Positions 1-7,944 are shown, counted from the stretch's first letter. The stretch: 56,580 nt of DNA from Bacillus pseudomycoides DSM 12442 (GCF_000161455.1 NZ_CM000745.1:5167239-5223818), one strand, 5' to 3'. Notes: generated by a model not told the origin, from the letters alone. A program made the numbers and translations.

Positions 1-78
1 CCGTAGGTACCATCTTACTGTTTGCAACATAATATCATGATGATAATGCTTCCACTTGAATAAATTTCGCTTTTCCAT
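1..78 (-). pseudogene. IS240-like (IS6 family) transposase, N-terminal end, runs off window
   Basis: Reads leftwards from ATG 76-78 off the window edge; 26 codons are visible, with FKWK at residues 7-10 and TVRWYL near residue 20, the start typical of IS6-family DDE transposases. The fragment at 54463-54762 begins the same way. The IS left end that should lie upstream is missing: nine bases past the start codon the sequence switches to a Tn7-like terminus (TGT at 88-90). The gene may be intact beyond the edge, but as an IS it has lost one end. Confidence 0.8.
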
Positions 79-87
79 ACTGATCAC

Positions 88-240
88 TGTAGCTTTGAAA
101 TAAAGTTTGATCAAAAATGCCTCATAAACCCCTATTTTACGATAAATCAATAAAATCCATTTTGAAAAAAGTTTGATCAAAATGGATTCTTCATCAGCAG
201 AATTAAAATTGGTCTTTATAAAAAGGTTTAATCATTTTTT
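88..240 (+). mobile_element. Tn7-like transposon end (copy a)
   Basis: TGT at 88-90, then 8 bases, then AATAAAGTTTGATCAAAA (99-116), with further direct copies of the site at 165-182 and about 217-234. A terminal TGT followed by spaced direct TnsB-type sites is the layout of Tn7 ends. The second site sits in a hairpin (arms 156-165 and 177-186). The interior would lie to the right. Related ends are at 8660, 9690, 14157 and 47173. No tns gene is adjacent, so the family is inferred from end structure only. Confidence 0.55.
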
Positions 241-247
241 GCCTTTG

Positions 248-279
248 TTATTCAAAAATCGTACCCGATTGTTGAATAA
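248..279. repeat. Short hairpin repeat (TTATTCAA...TTGAATAA)
   Basis: Inverted arms TTATTCAA (248-255) and TTGAATAA (272-279) around a GC-richer centre. Related hairpins stand at 8556-8581, 7947-7972 and, degenerate, near 47335-47366 and 49880-49905. It lies just downstream of the GAP-family gene and could act in termination, though no T-run follows. Confidence 0.5.
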
Positions 280-312
280 TTCTACTTTTATCTAATACTC
301 TGGTCAAACATC

Positions 313-972
313 CTACAAATAATCCAGGCTATTAAAAATCAGGATGAGTCCAACTATACACATAATCCACGAAAGAGTCGATCCTGTATTATTAGCGATT
401 TTCACTCGAAGCTTCTCGAGAGATGTTTGCATCCACCGCCCAAACAGGAGATAGAAAAGAAACAGCACGAGGGAAGGCAACACCATGATAAAGTTGTATC
501 CAGCTAAAATAGAAGACCATTCCACCCACGATAGATTAGAAGTAGTCATTATGCCAATTGCTGCAAAATAAGGAAATGCAGTACCTACTTCAATTAATGA
601 AGTAGTGAATCCCAGAGCAACCATTGAAAGAATGCTTTTTGATTTTGGTGCAGGTAGGTCTGAACTTTTCTTTGTTGGAACATAAAAACTTGCTATGAAC
701 AATATCACCCCAATAATAAAGAACGTCCAGCTTACGATTCGATTTTGAAATACGCCAGAAATAATCTCAAGCAAGAAATCTAATCCTAACATGAGTGAAA
801 CTCCAACAGCAAAATAAAATCCTGCTATCGTCAATAAATAAACCAATAAACGTTTGGTAAGTCTCTCTTTATCTGTTAAAAGCAAATATACTGTTACCCC
901 TAATGTGGCAGGGCTTAGCGTGTCCAATAGGGCCAATCCCCCTATTAGGAGAAGTAGTTCTGTACTCATCAT
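313..972 (-). CDS. GAP-family (LysE-like) membrane protein
   Basis: A polytopic membrane protein of 219 aa with about six hydrophobic segments, starting MMSTELLLLIGGLALLDTLS. It resembles the GAP/Sap family (GPL-address protein, LysE-superfamily fold), thought to export small molecules or lipids; no substrate can be named. Start taken at ATG 970-972 (or 967-969) because GGGGGAAAG lies directly upstream at 973-981; an upstream in-frame extension would run into the MerR gene. It begins 10 bp after the MerR stop, so the two form an operon, suggesting that MerR controls the exporter. Confidence 0.75.
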   Translation of the reverse strand: MMSTELLLLIGGLALLDTLSPATLGVTVYLLLTDKERLTKRLLVYLLTIAGFYFAVGVSLMLGLDFLLEIISGVFQNRIVSWTFFIIGVILFIASFYVPTKKSSDLPAPKSKSILSMVALGFTTSLIEVGTAFPYFAAIGIMTTSNLSWVEWSSILAGYNFIMVLPSLVLFLFYLLFGRWMQTSLEKLRVKIANNTGSTLSWIMCIVGLILIFNSLDYL

Positions 973-982
973 TCTTTCCCCC

Positions 983-1741
983 TTATTCCGGTTGGGGATT
1001 ATTCTTTTCAGCCATAAAAATGGCATATGCCTGATCCATAAACTCAAGCACATCCTGGTCAATTGGATATAATCTCAGTTTCTCTGATTGCTTTGGCGAC
1101 ATCCTTATTTCCCACAGCTTATCTAAAAATTCATCCTCACCTTCAAACTCCTCTAAGCGCTTTTCATCCATTCTTCTAATGATATTTTGGACTTTGGGTG
1201 CTTTTGGGCTGTCCTCCATATAACGCTTTAACTGACCTATCAGAGCAATCCATTCGAGTGAATCACAGCTGTCACTTGTCATATTGGGAACCTTTTCCCA
1301 TAGTTTTATTTCTCTGTCTTTAAATACAGATTCACGATAATACTGCTGTATTTCTTTATCTTTACTGGATAATTGCATAATCTTCTGAATCGCGATCCAG
1401 TTTTCTTCTCCTTCTATCGCGATTCCATGTATCATTTCCCGTAAGGATAACTCTATTTTCTTTAAATTTTCCTGTTCTTTTATTACAAAAGATAATTGAC
1501 TCTTTAAACTATCCGACCAATCCCACGCACTGGAAGCGAGCATATTCTTAATCTCATGTAACGGAAATCCAACCTTTTTTAAAAATTGAACCTGCTGTAG
1601 TTTTTTTATTTCTTCATTCGTATATAAACGATGGCCACCCTCTGTTTTGGATGCTGGTTTTAATAATCCGATTTGATCGTAGTAACGCAGTGTTCTTACT
1701 GTAACACCTGTCAGCTCCCCAACCTTATTAATGTGTATCAA
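983..1741 (-). CDS. MerR-family transcriptional regulator
   Basis: 252 aa. Residues 1-70 form the MerR winged helix (INKVGELTGVTVRTLRYYDQ, then GLLKP, GGHRLYT and FLKKVGFPL). The C-terminal 170 residues are an alpha-helical effector region without a cysteine metal site, so it is more likely a multidrug/stress type (TipA/Mta-like) than a metal sensor. The start is TTG 1739-1741 with AAGGTAGG 8 nt upstream; the ATG four bases earlier is out of frame. It is cotranscribed with the GAP membrane protein. A MerR-type promoter (19-bp spacer, palindrome) lies 560 bp away in front of the DUF4097 gene and is a plausible target. Confidence 0.88.
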   Translation of the reverse strand: MIHINKVGELTGVTVRTLRYYDQIGLLKPASKTEGGHRLYTNEEIKKLQQVQFLKKVGFPLHEIKNMLASSAWDWSDSLKSQLSFVIKEQENLKKIELSLREMIHGIAIEGEENWIAIQKIMQLSSKDKEIQQYYRESVFKDREIKLWEKVPNMTSDSCDSLEWIALIGQLKRYMEDSPKAPKVQNIIRRMDEKRLEEFEGEDEFLDKLWEIRMSPKQSEKLRLYPIDQDVLEFMDQAYAIFMAEKNNPQPE

Positions 1742-1806
1742 CTCATAAACCTACCTTTCTGTACGTTAAGACTCTATCGTTAACAATTGTTTTATTCATT
1801 CCACAT

Positions 1807-1950
1807 TTATTCTTCTTTACGAAAAAAATTTTTAAGTAAGTATCCTGCTCCTAAGCCAATCAGTACACCAGGAAATGCATTATCCAGTGTCAGTCCAATA
1901 CCTGCACCTATAATGACGCTTCCATAAATAATAATATCTCCCTGTTTCAT
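1807..1950 (-). CDS. Small membrane protein (47 aa)
   Basis: ATG 1948-1950 with an AGGAGG-type ribosome binding site just upstream (about 1955-1961). The peptide has two hydrophobic glycine-rich stretches (VIIGAGIGLTL and GVLIGLGAGYLL) split by a short loop and ends in a charged tail, so it is a likely two-helix membrane protein. It resembles short glycine-rich YtxH/holin-like Bacillus proteins but no family is certain. Same strand as the MerR/GAP operon, 65 bp upstream of the MerR start, and could be its first gene. Confidence 0.6.
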   Translation of the reverse strand: MKQGDIIIYGSVIIGAGIGLTLDNAFPGVLIGLGAGYLLKNFFRKEE

Positions 1951-2035
1951 CTAAAAACCTCCTATTTTCCTAATCTCTTTTATCTAGATATCTCTAAATA
2001 TATAAATACAAATTAAAAAACCAATATAAACCCTT

Positions 2036-2210
2036 CTTTTTAGGTGGGAGCGAGCATCCGTTCATGCATAGAAGCGGTTAGATCCTTTTCCTGTGCCCCA
2101 TGCCAAGTGAAAACAAAGAGAAAAAACGAGTGCAGGTCACCTTTTGTTATCCATAGCCGCGACTTATATGTCGAAAAATCAAAATGGATATATATAGTAG
2201 TTACTAAACA
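2036..2210 (-). other. Non-coding or dispersed element, unidentified
   Basis: A 175-bp block markedly more GC-rich than its flanks. On the minus strand an open frame exists, but it has no ribosome binding site and an unlikely composition. The right border contains TTTTAGGTGGGAG, also found at 53849-53861 in the left end of the IS605-type relic, so it may be an IS200/IS605-related end, or a B. cereus dispersed repeat (bcr type). Not identified. Confidence 0.3.
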
Positions 2211-2287
2211 GTATATAAAATGACGCAACGTAAACTTCAAGTTTTTTTAGACTTTTTTTAATTTTCATTAATAAATCTATATAAAAC

Positions 2288-2318
2288 TTGAAATTGACGT
2301 GACGTCACCTCCTATAAT
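2288..2318 (+). promoter_or_regulatory. MerR-type promoter with 19-bp spacer
   Basis: -35 TTGAAA (2288-2293) and -10 TATAAT (2313-2318) are separated by 19 bp, the long spacer that MerR-family activators correct. The spacer carries the perfect palindrome GTGACGTCAC (2299-2308) where a MerR dimer would sit. It drives the lipoprotein gene at 2346. Confidence 0.6.
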
Positions 2319-2345
2319 GGTATCCAACGAGAGGAGTGTTGAAAG

Positions 2346-3014
2346 ATGAAGAAATACTTTATGGTCATGTCGGTTATTCTTGCTGTAATGTTTTTAAGTG
2401 CCTGTACGGAAGGTTTGGAAAGTGAAGACTTTCAAATGGCTTCCCTTAAAGATATAGATACCATTCACATAGATCATGGAAGCACAAAGATAAATATAGT
2501 ATCAGCGGATATAGATGAATTGGAAGCGTACTTACTTTTATACGACAATGGTCCGGGAATTTTAATGGATAAGGGGAAACGAAAAATAATGATTCGAGTA
2601 AAAAATGATATAACCCGTCTGTTTAAAATCGATTGGATGCCCCAATTGGAAGTTCGAATTCCCACTGAATTCACAGGAGAAATCATAGTCGATGGCTCCT
2701 CTGGCAGCGTCGTTGGTAAGGAGCTGCAAACGCACAACCTGCGAGTTAATGGAAGTAGTGGTAACGTAAAACTTGACTTCCTTCACTTTCATAGTGAGGT
2801 TTACGCTACTACAACAAGTGGAAATGTGGACGTTTCCTTGAATGGGCATGAACCAGATGTCACGCTACTCCTCAAATCCAACAGCGGGAGACGTTCAGTC
2901 AGCATCGTATTAGATAATCATCAACAAGGTAAAAAAGAAACAAAAGGAACGTCTGGGAGCGGGGATTATAAAGTGCAATTGGAAACCTCTTCAGGAAATA
3001 TATCATTGAAATAA
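2346..3014 (+). CDS. DUF4097-type beta-strand lipoprotein
   Basis: 222 aa. Lipoprotein signal peptide (MKKYFMVMSVILAVMFLSAC, lipobox LSAC, Cys20), so anchored outside the cytoplasmic membrane. The rest is a repetitive beta-strand domain with SSGS/SSGNV/TSGNVDVSL/TSGSGDYKV turns typical of DUF4097 (also in LiaG of Bacillus). Family function unknown; related proteins sit in envelope-stress operons. Preceded by GAGAGGAGTG and by a MerR-type promoter. Monocistronic; the tnsA relic begins 48 bp downstream on the other strand. Confidence 0.75.
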   Translation: MKKYFMVMSVILAVMFLSACTEGLESEDFQMASLKDIDTIHIDHGSTKINIVSADIDELEAYLLLYDNGPGILMDKGKRKIMIRVKNDITRLFKIDWMPQLEVRIPTEFTGEIIVDGSSGSVVGKELQTHNLRVNGSSGNVKLDFLHFHSEVYATTTSGNVDVSLNGHEPDVTLLLKSNSGRRSVSIVLDNHQQGKKETKGTSGSGDYKVQLETSSGNISLK

Positions 3015-3062
3015 TACAGGTACTATTTGAAGTAATAGAGGGAATTTCTCTCTGATATCTAT

Positions 3063-3280
3063 CTATAAACACGAAAATTCAGTTAAGTAAAAGTGGTTTC
3101 GTTCCAAGTCTGATAAAAATTCATGCTGACGCTTCGTTTTGATACCCTTAATCTCGTCGATCCACCCAATGATGAAACATCTTGAATCTTCAACTAAGGC
3201 TGATAATCTGGACATATACCTGAACCTCGATCTTGCTTCATCCACTTTTCAATTTCAGATGTTCTTTTTCTTTTAGACAT
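3063..3280 (-). pseudogene. tnsA: tnsA (Tn7-like endonuclease) N-terminal relic
   Basis: From ATG 3278-3280 the frame reads MSKRKRTSEIEKWMKQ, then meets an in-frame TAG at 3194-3196 in the place of the Trp expected before LKIQDVSSLG. After STRL the reading continues one frame over as KGIKTKRQHEFLSDLERN, the TnsA core with its catalytic Glu region, and stops at 3063. So one nonsense change and one frameshift leave about 70 of some 270 residues. TnsA cuts the 5' ends of Tn7-like elements with TnsB. Its position just inside a TGT-type end matches the right end of Tn7. Confidence 0.72.
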
Positions 3281-3289
3281 AAAAAACAC

Positions 3290-3369
3290 CCCCTTTAGAC
3301 AATCATATCTAAAGGGGGCAAAGCTTCGCAACTTTATTAAAAACATCGCGACTTTATTCCAAATCCACA
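3290..3369 (-). mobile_element. Tn7-like right end with TnsB-type sites
   Basis: Read on the minus strand: TGT (3369-3367), 8 bases, AATAAAGTCGCGATG, then a second site AATAAAGTTGCGAAG, then a hairpin (CCCCCTTTAGA arms, about 3289-3317), then tnsA at 3280. Terminus, sites and tnsA orientation match the right end of Tn7. The sites are of a different subtype from the TTTGATCA-type ends elsewhere in the window but match the end at 16471. Confidence 0.6.
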
Positions 3370-3380
3370 ATCACACACCT

Positions 3381-3455
3381 TTTTTAGAGTAATAGTATCA
3401 GTATGTCCAAGATTTAGAGATTACTTGCAATTATCTTGAAGTTTTCGCACCAGAA
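3381..3455 (-). mobile_element. IS240-like left-end relic
   Basis: 75 bp ending in TTTTCGCACCAGAACC, the IS240-type inverted repeat. It closely follows the sequence upstream of the IS240-like transposase start at 54765-54842, including AGTATCAGTATGTC. Similar left-end pieces are at 36316, 46935 and 55095. No transposase is attached. Confidence 0.6.
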
Positions 3456-3600
3456 CCATATAAAGTATTACTAGCGCGTTAACATACACATAGTATTCCT
3501 GGATTAGTAGATTAAGAATCTATCTTTTTTAGGAAAAGAAAGAAGCATCCATTATAGTAATTTTTTCTTTGTTATATATGAATTATATATTGATGATGAA

Positions 3601-3696
3601 TTACCCTTCTGCTGAGAAGAGTATTCTACCATAAAAAAATAAATAACCAACTAACATGAAAAACAAAATGATTAGTATTGTACGAAAATTACACAT
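3601..3696 (-). CDS. Small single-span membrane peptide (31 aa)
   Basis: ATG 3694-3696 with a strong AAGGAGGA site 6-8 nt upstream. The product MCNFRTILIILFFMLVGYLF continues for 11 residues: one transmembrane helix and a short tail. No family recognised; the ribosome binding site is the main evidence that it is real. It lies alone in mobile-element debris. Confidence 0.4.
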   Translation of the reverse strand: MCNFRTILIILFFMLVGYLFFYGRILFSAEG

Positions 3697-3828
3697 AGTA
3701 GTCCTCCTTAGGGTATAAGGGGAGTTTAATACATACTGCACCTTTTACATATATTGCAATGTAGGACAAGTTAGTTGCTTATATCCTATTCATTACTCCT
3801 AATCGCATTGAAGAGCATTTGCCCTATT

Positions 3829-4309
3829 GGTTCTAGTGCAAATATGAATATAAGGACAAATGTGTTGTAAATTCCTAACGGGATCTTAGCTTATACAATG
3901 AATACAACCAAGTGCTTGATGCAAATATTGACTAGTCCCCTAAATCTATCTGTCTCGTTTTGACCATATTCATGACCTCTATTCAATTGATTATCTTTTT
4001 ATCAGTTTAAAAGGATTTTAATTCTAACATGTTCCAATTCCGTTTTTTAATATACCAACGGTCTTGTTCAATGATATTGTTTGAATATTTTTTTACACGA
4101 AGTAGCATATCTTGAAGTATGCTGTTTTACTTGTTTTACAACAAGATGGGCTTTAGCGCCATCTGCAGTTATCATACGAGATTTATAGTATGAAAGGCAG
4201 CCAAGACTTTGTTAAAAAAGCGCTCAGCTGCCTTTGTCATCGTCATACACGTCCTTTATTTATTAATATTATCAGTGTACACAATGAAAATATTTTTTGA
4301 ACCAGAGCC
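3829..4309 (-). pseudogene. Decayed IS240-like element
   Basis: Bounded by GGTTCTAGTGCAAAT (3829) and an inverted degenerate end finishing at GAACCAGAGCC (4309). In between, minus-strand frames give pieces such as MITADGAKAHL, IEQDR and WYIKKR, the IS6-family core around the second catalytic Asp and the EQDH-like motif, broken by many stops and frameshifts. At 481 bp it has also lost internal sequence. Nothing functional remains. Confidence 0.55.
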
Positions 4310-4336
4310 TGATTTTGTCAACTTACTTTAATTTTA

Positions 4337-4450
4337 TTATTCTTGAATTGCTATTTCTTCCTTTATTATTGTTTCAGTAGACGCACTCGCTGCTGAAGAA
4401 TAACCTATTGAAAAAGTGCTATCGCACAAATTGGTAATAGTTTTTTTCAT
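4337..4450 (-). pseudogene. Signal-peptide stub of a secreted protein
   Basis: ATG 4448-4450 after GGGGAGAGG. The frame reads MKKTITNLCDSTFSIGYSSA, then ASASTETIIKEE, and ends at 37 residues. Another frame over the same bases reads ICAIALF, so the hydrophobic core of a signal peptide has probably been spoiled by a one-base shift, and the mature part is lost after about 15 residues. The original protein cannot be named. Confidence 0.4.
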
Positions 4451-4660
4451 TCCTCTCCCCTCTTCTTATATTTTTTCACATCACATTGGATGTATTTATA
4501 GGATATATCCGCTATATAAATATGAGATGCAGTTTAGATGTATTTCATTTAAAGATTTAATCGCAACAAAAAAGAATCATTTCCTACAGGATAGAGGCTA
4601 CTTTACTTCTTCATATTCCTTCATAATTTTATAAAACGTGTTTCTTTTTAGTTCTAACTA

Positions 4661-4839
4661 GGGGTACCGCCACATCGCCATCAAGCTAAAGTTATGCAGT
4701 GCCCCCCTAAATGAAAATTTTTATCTCACTACAATTATTTATAACCATTCAGCTCTTTTTTTCGTTTTGGGGTTGATCTGTTTTTTTAAGTTGATGGCAA
4801 TGGGTCACTATATCATTCTGGGAAAATTGTACGCTAAGG
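4661..4839 (+). mobile_element. Tn3-family terminal inverted repeat split by a MITE
   Basis: GGGGTACCGCCA (4661-4672) matches the outer part of Tn4430-type inverted repeats. It is followed by the MITE at 4673-4802 and then a 38-bp repeat (4802-4839) that starts GGGTCACTATATCATT and ends TTGTACGCTAAGG, the inner Tn4430-like consensus. The transposon interior would be to the right, where res-like dyads and a resolvase relic follow. Confidence 0.55.
4673..4802. repeat. IS231-type MITE, 130 bp (M1)
   Basis: Ends are inverted 17-20 bp copies of the IS231 terminal repeat (CATCGCCATCAAGCTAA at 4673 and TTAAGTTGATGGCAATG at 4786-4802). No coding capacity. One of five such elements here (also 9834, 13922, 33875, 36384), all 129-131 bp and related internally. 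Confidence 0.7.
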
Positions 4840-5020
4840 ACTACAAACCCTTATCATTACAGTATTTTATAAAGATGAACATATGTTCAGAAAGATAAAA
4901 ACCTAAGTTTAATTGAACATTGATTTGTTTACACACTTTATGAACATGATTATAGCTAGAAAACGTTGATATTATTGGGTTTTATCCTCTGTTCATAAAT
5001 ATAAAATTTTCTGTACACAG
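4840..5020. other. Putative res-like recombination site
   Basis: Several TGAACA/TGTTCA dyads: a perfect 12-bp palindrome GAACATATGTTC (4878-4889 approximately), TTGAACATTG, TTATGAACATG, CTGTTCATAAAT and CTGTACACAG, directly before a resolvase relic. This is the expected layout of a Tn3-family resolution site. The region 24047-24165 beside the TnpA fragment has the same motifs. Not proven. Confidence 0.35.
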
Positions 5021-5119
5021 GTATGTATTCGCAGCAAAGATACAAATTTCACAAGAAGGTTGGATAATATACAACAAAGTTATAAACTTGATGTATCCTT
5101 AGTTAAGGTAGACAAATAA
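5021..5119 (+). pseudogene. Serine resolvase (TnpR) N-terminal relic
   Basis: In-frame stretch VCIRSKDTNFTRRLDNIQQS followed by YKLDVSLVKVDK and a stop. It matches the RVSSKDQN--RQLD-IQ start of Tn3-family serine resolvases; the initiator and the rest are gone. It lies about 180 bp inside the Tn3-type repeat at 4802-4839, the usual place for a resolvase. A different resolvase segment survives at 25356-25493. Confidence 0.5.
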
Positions 5120-5311
5120 GATCTGTTATATTTTTTTGAATATAAGTTTTTAGCAGCTATTTGTACAGCTGCTTTTATTATTTTTGTATCATTGTTTAAT
5201 ATTTGTTCTTCTACTTCTTAATTAAGAAATAGTTAAGAAATAGTTAAACCCCATTTAAAAAAATTTTCCCATAATAAAATTATAGACACACAAGAAAGTT
5301 GGTATTTTCAC

Positions 5312-6231
5312 ATGAGTACAATAATAAAAACCGTTAATTTAACGAAGAGATATGGCAACCAGAAATCAGTTGATAACTTGAATTTAAATGTACATCAGGG
5401 ACAGATTTATGGATTTATTGGTCGAAATGGTGCAGGTAAAACAACTACTATCCGAATGTTACTAGGATTAATAAAACCTACAAGTGGAAAAATTGAAATA
5501 TTTGGTGAAGACTTAGCGCAGAATCAGAAAGAAATTTTAAGAAGAATTGGTTCAATTGTTGAAGTTCCAGGTTTTTATGAAAATCTAACCGCAAAGGAAA
5601 ATTTATTAATTAAGGCAAAAATCATTGGAGTTCATAAAAAAATACGATTGAAGAAGTATTAGAGATTGTCGGACTACAACATGAAGCGAAAAAACTGGTC
5701 GGAAAATACTCTTTAGGAATGAAGCAACGATTAGGAATTGCAAGATCTCTTCTCCATTATCCAGAATTATTAATATTAGATGAACCAACTAACGGCTTAG
5801 ATCCAATTGGTATTAAAGAAATGCGAAAGCTGATTAAATCTTTAGCAAAGGAAAGAAATATAACGATATTAATTTCTAGCCATATTTTAGCTGAAGTCGA
5901 ACAGCTAGTCGATCATATGGGAATTATTCATGAAGGAAAACTATTAGAGGAGATTGCTCTTGATACACTTCGAAAAACAAATCGTCAATACTTGGAATTC
6001 CAAGTAAATAATGATAATAAAGCCGCGATGCTGTTAGAAAGTCAATTTCATAACTCAGATTATGAGGTTCATAATGAAGGAAACATTCGTGTCTATTCTC
6101 ATTTGGGACAACAAGGAAAGATTAATAAAGCGTTTGTCCAAAACGATATTGAAGTATTAAAAATTATGATGAGCGAGGATAAATTGGAAGATTACTTCAC
6201 CAAATTGGTTGGAGGTGGAACAATTGGTTAG
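5312..6231 (+). pseudogene. bcrA: BcrA-type ABC transporter ATPase, frameshifted
   Basis: ATPase of a bacitracin-type exporter. 5312-5662 has Walker A (GRNGAGKT, about residue 39) and the Q-loop region; 5719-6231 has the signature (LGMKQRLG) and Walker B (LLILDEP) and a C-terminal extension. The two halves lie in different frames; adding one base to the run of seven A at about 5637-5644 restores one frame of 306 aa, the usual BcrA length. So it is a one-base contraction (or a sequencing error or slippery site). Its stop overlaps the permease start, and bcrC follows: a bcrABC operon. Confidence 0.8.
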
Positions 6232-6961
6232 TTTATTATACACAGAACTATTAAAATTAAAACGGTCTTATATGCTTTTGATTAGTATTATGGGGGCAGC
6301 GGTAGCACCTTTTATGGTAGTAGTAGCTTCATATATAAGCATAAAAACAAAACATCCTACTCCAACTATTGTGTTTGAACAACTGTTTAATGAAGTCACT
6401 TTGTATACTGTTGTAGTGATTGGAGTCCCTCTATTTGGAGTCATCACCGCTTATCTTTTTAATCGTGAATATGCAGAAGACACATTAAAAAATTTATTAA
6501 CTATTCCTGTATCACGCATTAAATTCCTTATAAGCAAATTAATAGTCTTATTCTTATGGATTATGCTCTTAATTTTGGTTGCTTGGGGACTAACTGTCAT
6601 TTTCGGTCTATTAGGACAGTTTAAAGGTCTTAATTCATTATTATTAATAAATTCCTTAAAACGACTTCTTATAGGTGGAGCATTTCTTTTTATTCTATCA
6701 ACACCAGCCATATTTATAACAATTGTATTAAAGAGTTATGTACCAACTATGGTATTTACGATTGTAATAGTCTTATTAAACTTAATGACGACAAATTCAA
6801 AACATAGAGGATTGTTTCCATGGCAAGCAGCAGGAGATATTTCAAGAAATACGCTTCTTCCCACTTACCCTCCTGAATATTCCTATATTGTTATTTTTGC
6901 AACATCTTTTATTGGATTAATATCATTAATTATCTATTTTAAAAGGGTAGATATTCACTGA
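6224..6961 (+). CDS. bcrB: BcrB-type ABC transporter permease
   Basis: 245 aa with six predicted membrane helices, ABC-2 type, partner of the upstream ATPase; together they would move bacitracin or a similar peptide off the membrane. Start chosen at TTG 6224-6226: GGAGGTGG (6211-6218) lies 6-8 nt upstream and the codon overlaps the ATPase stop, indicating translational coupling. Alternative in-frame starts are TTG 6209 and GTG 6215. If the ATPase frameshift is real, this permease may be without a motor unless it borrows one. Confidence 0.8.
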   Translation: MVSLLYTELLKLKRSYMLLISIMGAAVAPFMVVVASYISIKTKHPTPTIVFEQLFNEVTLYTVVVIGVPLFGVITAYLFNREYAEDTLKNLLTIPVSRIKFLISKLIVLFLWIMLLILVAWGLTVIFGLLGQFKGLNSLLLINSLKRLLIGGAFLFILSTPAIFITIVLKSYVPTMVFTIVIVLLNLMTTNSKHRGLFPWQAAGDISRNTLLPTYPPEYSYIVIFATSFIGLISLIIYFKRVDIH

Positions 6962-7062
6962 GCAATGTAATATTTGAACCTACCTAAGGTTTAATTAGAT
7001 AAAAACCATTTAGATTTATATTTAATTTATTGATATATATCGATTTAAGGAGTGTATTTAAA

Positions 7063-7662
7063 ATGTCTTTTTCTCAATTAAATATTGATGCTTTTCGAGC
7101 CATCAATGATTTAGGTAAACAATATTCATTCCTAAACTCACCCATGATATTTTTGGCGGAATATATGGTATATTTTTTAGGCTTAATTATTATAGCTTAC
7201 TGGTTTACTCGCTCTCGAAAAAACAGGATGATGATTATTCAAGCGATGGTTGCTTTCGTGACTGCTGAGATAATTGGAAAACTAGCAGGGAAATTTCATT
7301 TGAATTATCAACCATTTGCAGTATTACCTGATGTTAATAAACTTGTCGATCATGCAGTAGATAATTCATTTCCTAGTGACCATACGATTCTATTTTTTTC
7401 AATTTGTTTTTCATTTTGGCTTGTTCGTAAAAAGACTGGATGGTTATGGCTTGTGCTTGCACTCTGTGTAGCTATCTCTCGTATCTGGGTAGGAGTTCAT
7501 TATCCTTTCGATGTCGTAACAGGAGCTTTATTAGGAAGTATTTCAGCATTATTTTCGTATTGGTTAGCACCGAAAATTGCATTTATCAAACAATTACTTA
7601 ATCTTTATGAAAAAATGGAGAAAAATGTCTTACCATCCAAAAACAAATCGAAAGACTTTTGA
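7063..7662 (+). CDS. bcrC: BcrC-type undecaprenyl-diphosphatase (PAP2 family)
   Basis: 199 aa integral membrane phosphatase. PAP2 motifs: PSDH (FPSDHTILF, about residues 103-111) and SRIWVGVHYPFDV with catalytic His and Asp. The first motif reads KFHLNYQP, with Gln where many PAP2 enzymes have Arg. It dephosphorylates undecaprenyl diphosphate, the bacitracin target, and so protects the cell. Start is ATG 7063 after TTAAGGAGTG; an upstream in-frame extension lacks a site. Third gene of the bcrABC cluster, 101 bp after bcrB, so resistance through this gene alone may persist. Confidence 0.85.
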   Translation: MSFSQLNIDAFRAINDLGKQYSFLNSPMIFLAEYMVYFLGLIIIAYWFTRSRKNRMMIIQAMVAFVTAEIIGKLAGKFHLNYQPFAVLPDVNKLVDHAVDNSFPSDHTILFFSICFSFWLVRKKTGWLWLVLALCVAISRIWVGVHYPFDVVTGALLGSISALFSYWLAPKIAFIKQLLNLYEKMEKNVLPSKNKSKDF

Positions 7663-7814
7663 GTATACATAATTGTAAAAAAGAACTGTACATTATAAAA
7701 ATCTAAAATAAATAAAGCAGTATATTGAAGAGGGAACATACGATATTGTGTATGGTTCAGGATTCTGTCATCAACAAATATTCTATAAAAAATTCCCAAA
7801 ATGATATGGTGAGG

Positions 7815-7920
7815 CCTTATTGCTTCTCTAAAAAGGAAAAATAAGAAATTGGAAGATGAAAACAAGCAATTAAGAGAGCAACTGAAAGTAGCTTACGCAG
7901 ATGTATATAAGATGTTATAG
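7815..7920 (+). pseudogene. tnpC: Tn554-family tnpC, C-terminal relic
   Basis: Reads ASLKRKNKKLEDENKQ then LREQLKVAYADVYKML and stop at 7918-7920, nearly the same as the end of the complete TnpC at 49931-50311 (LREQLKVAYADIYKNL). One base is missing near 7817. It is followed by the same hairpin as the other copy. Confidence 0.7.
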
Positions 7921-7925
7921 TCAAT

Positions 7926-7944
7926 AGGAGAACGTTGTTCTCCT
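7926..7944. terminator. Hairpin after tnpC relic
   Basis: AGGAGAAC / GTTCTCCT with a 3-nt loop. The identical hairpin lies beyond the tnpC gene at 49907-49925, so it belongs to the end of the Tn554-family element. Confidence 0.6.

Noticed and set aside
4416..4634. Plus-strand open frame of 72 codons
   Set aside because: Antisense to a signal-peptide stub with its own good site; composition not protein-like.
5100..5311. Riboswitch or leader before bcrA
   Set aside because: A tandem AAGAAATAGTT repeat (5224-5246) is visible, but no attenuator structure or clear promoter could be defined.
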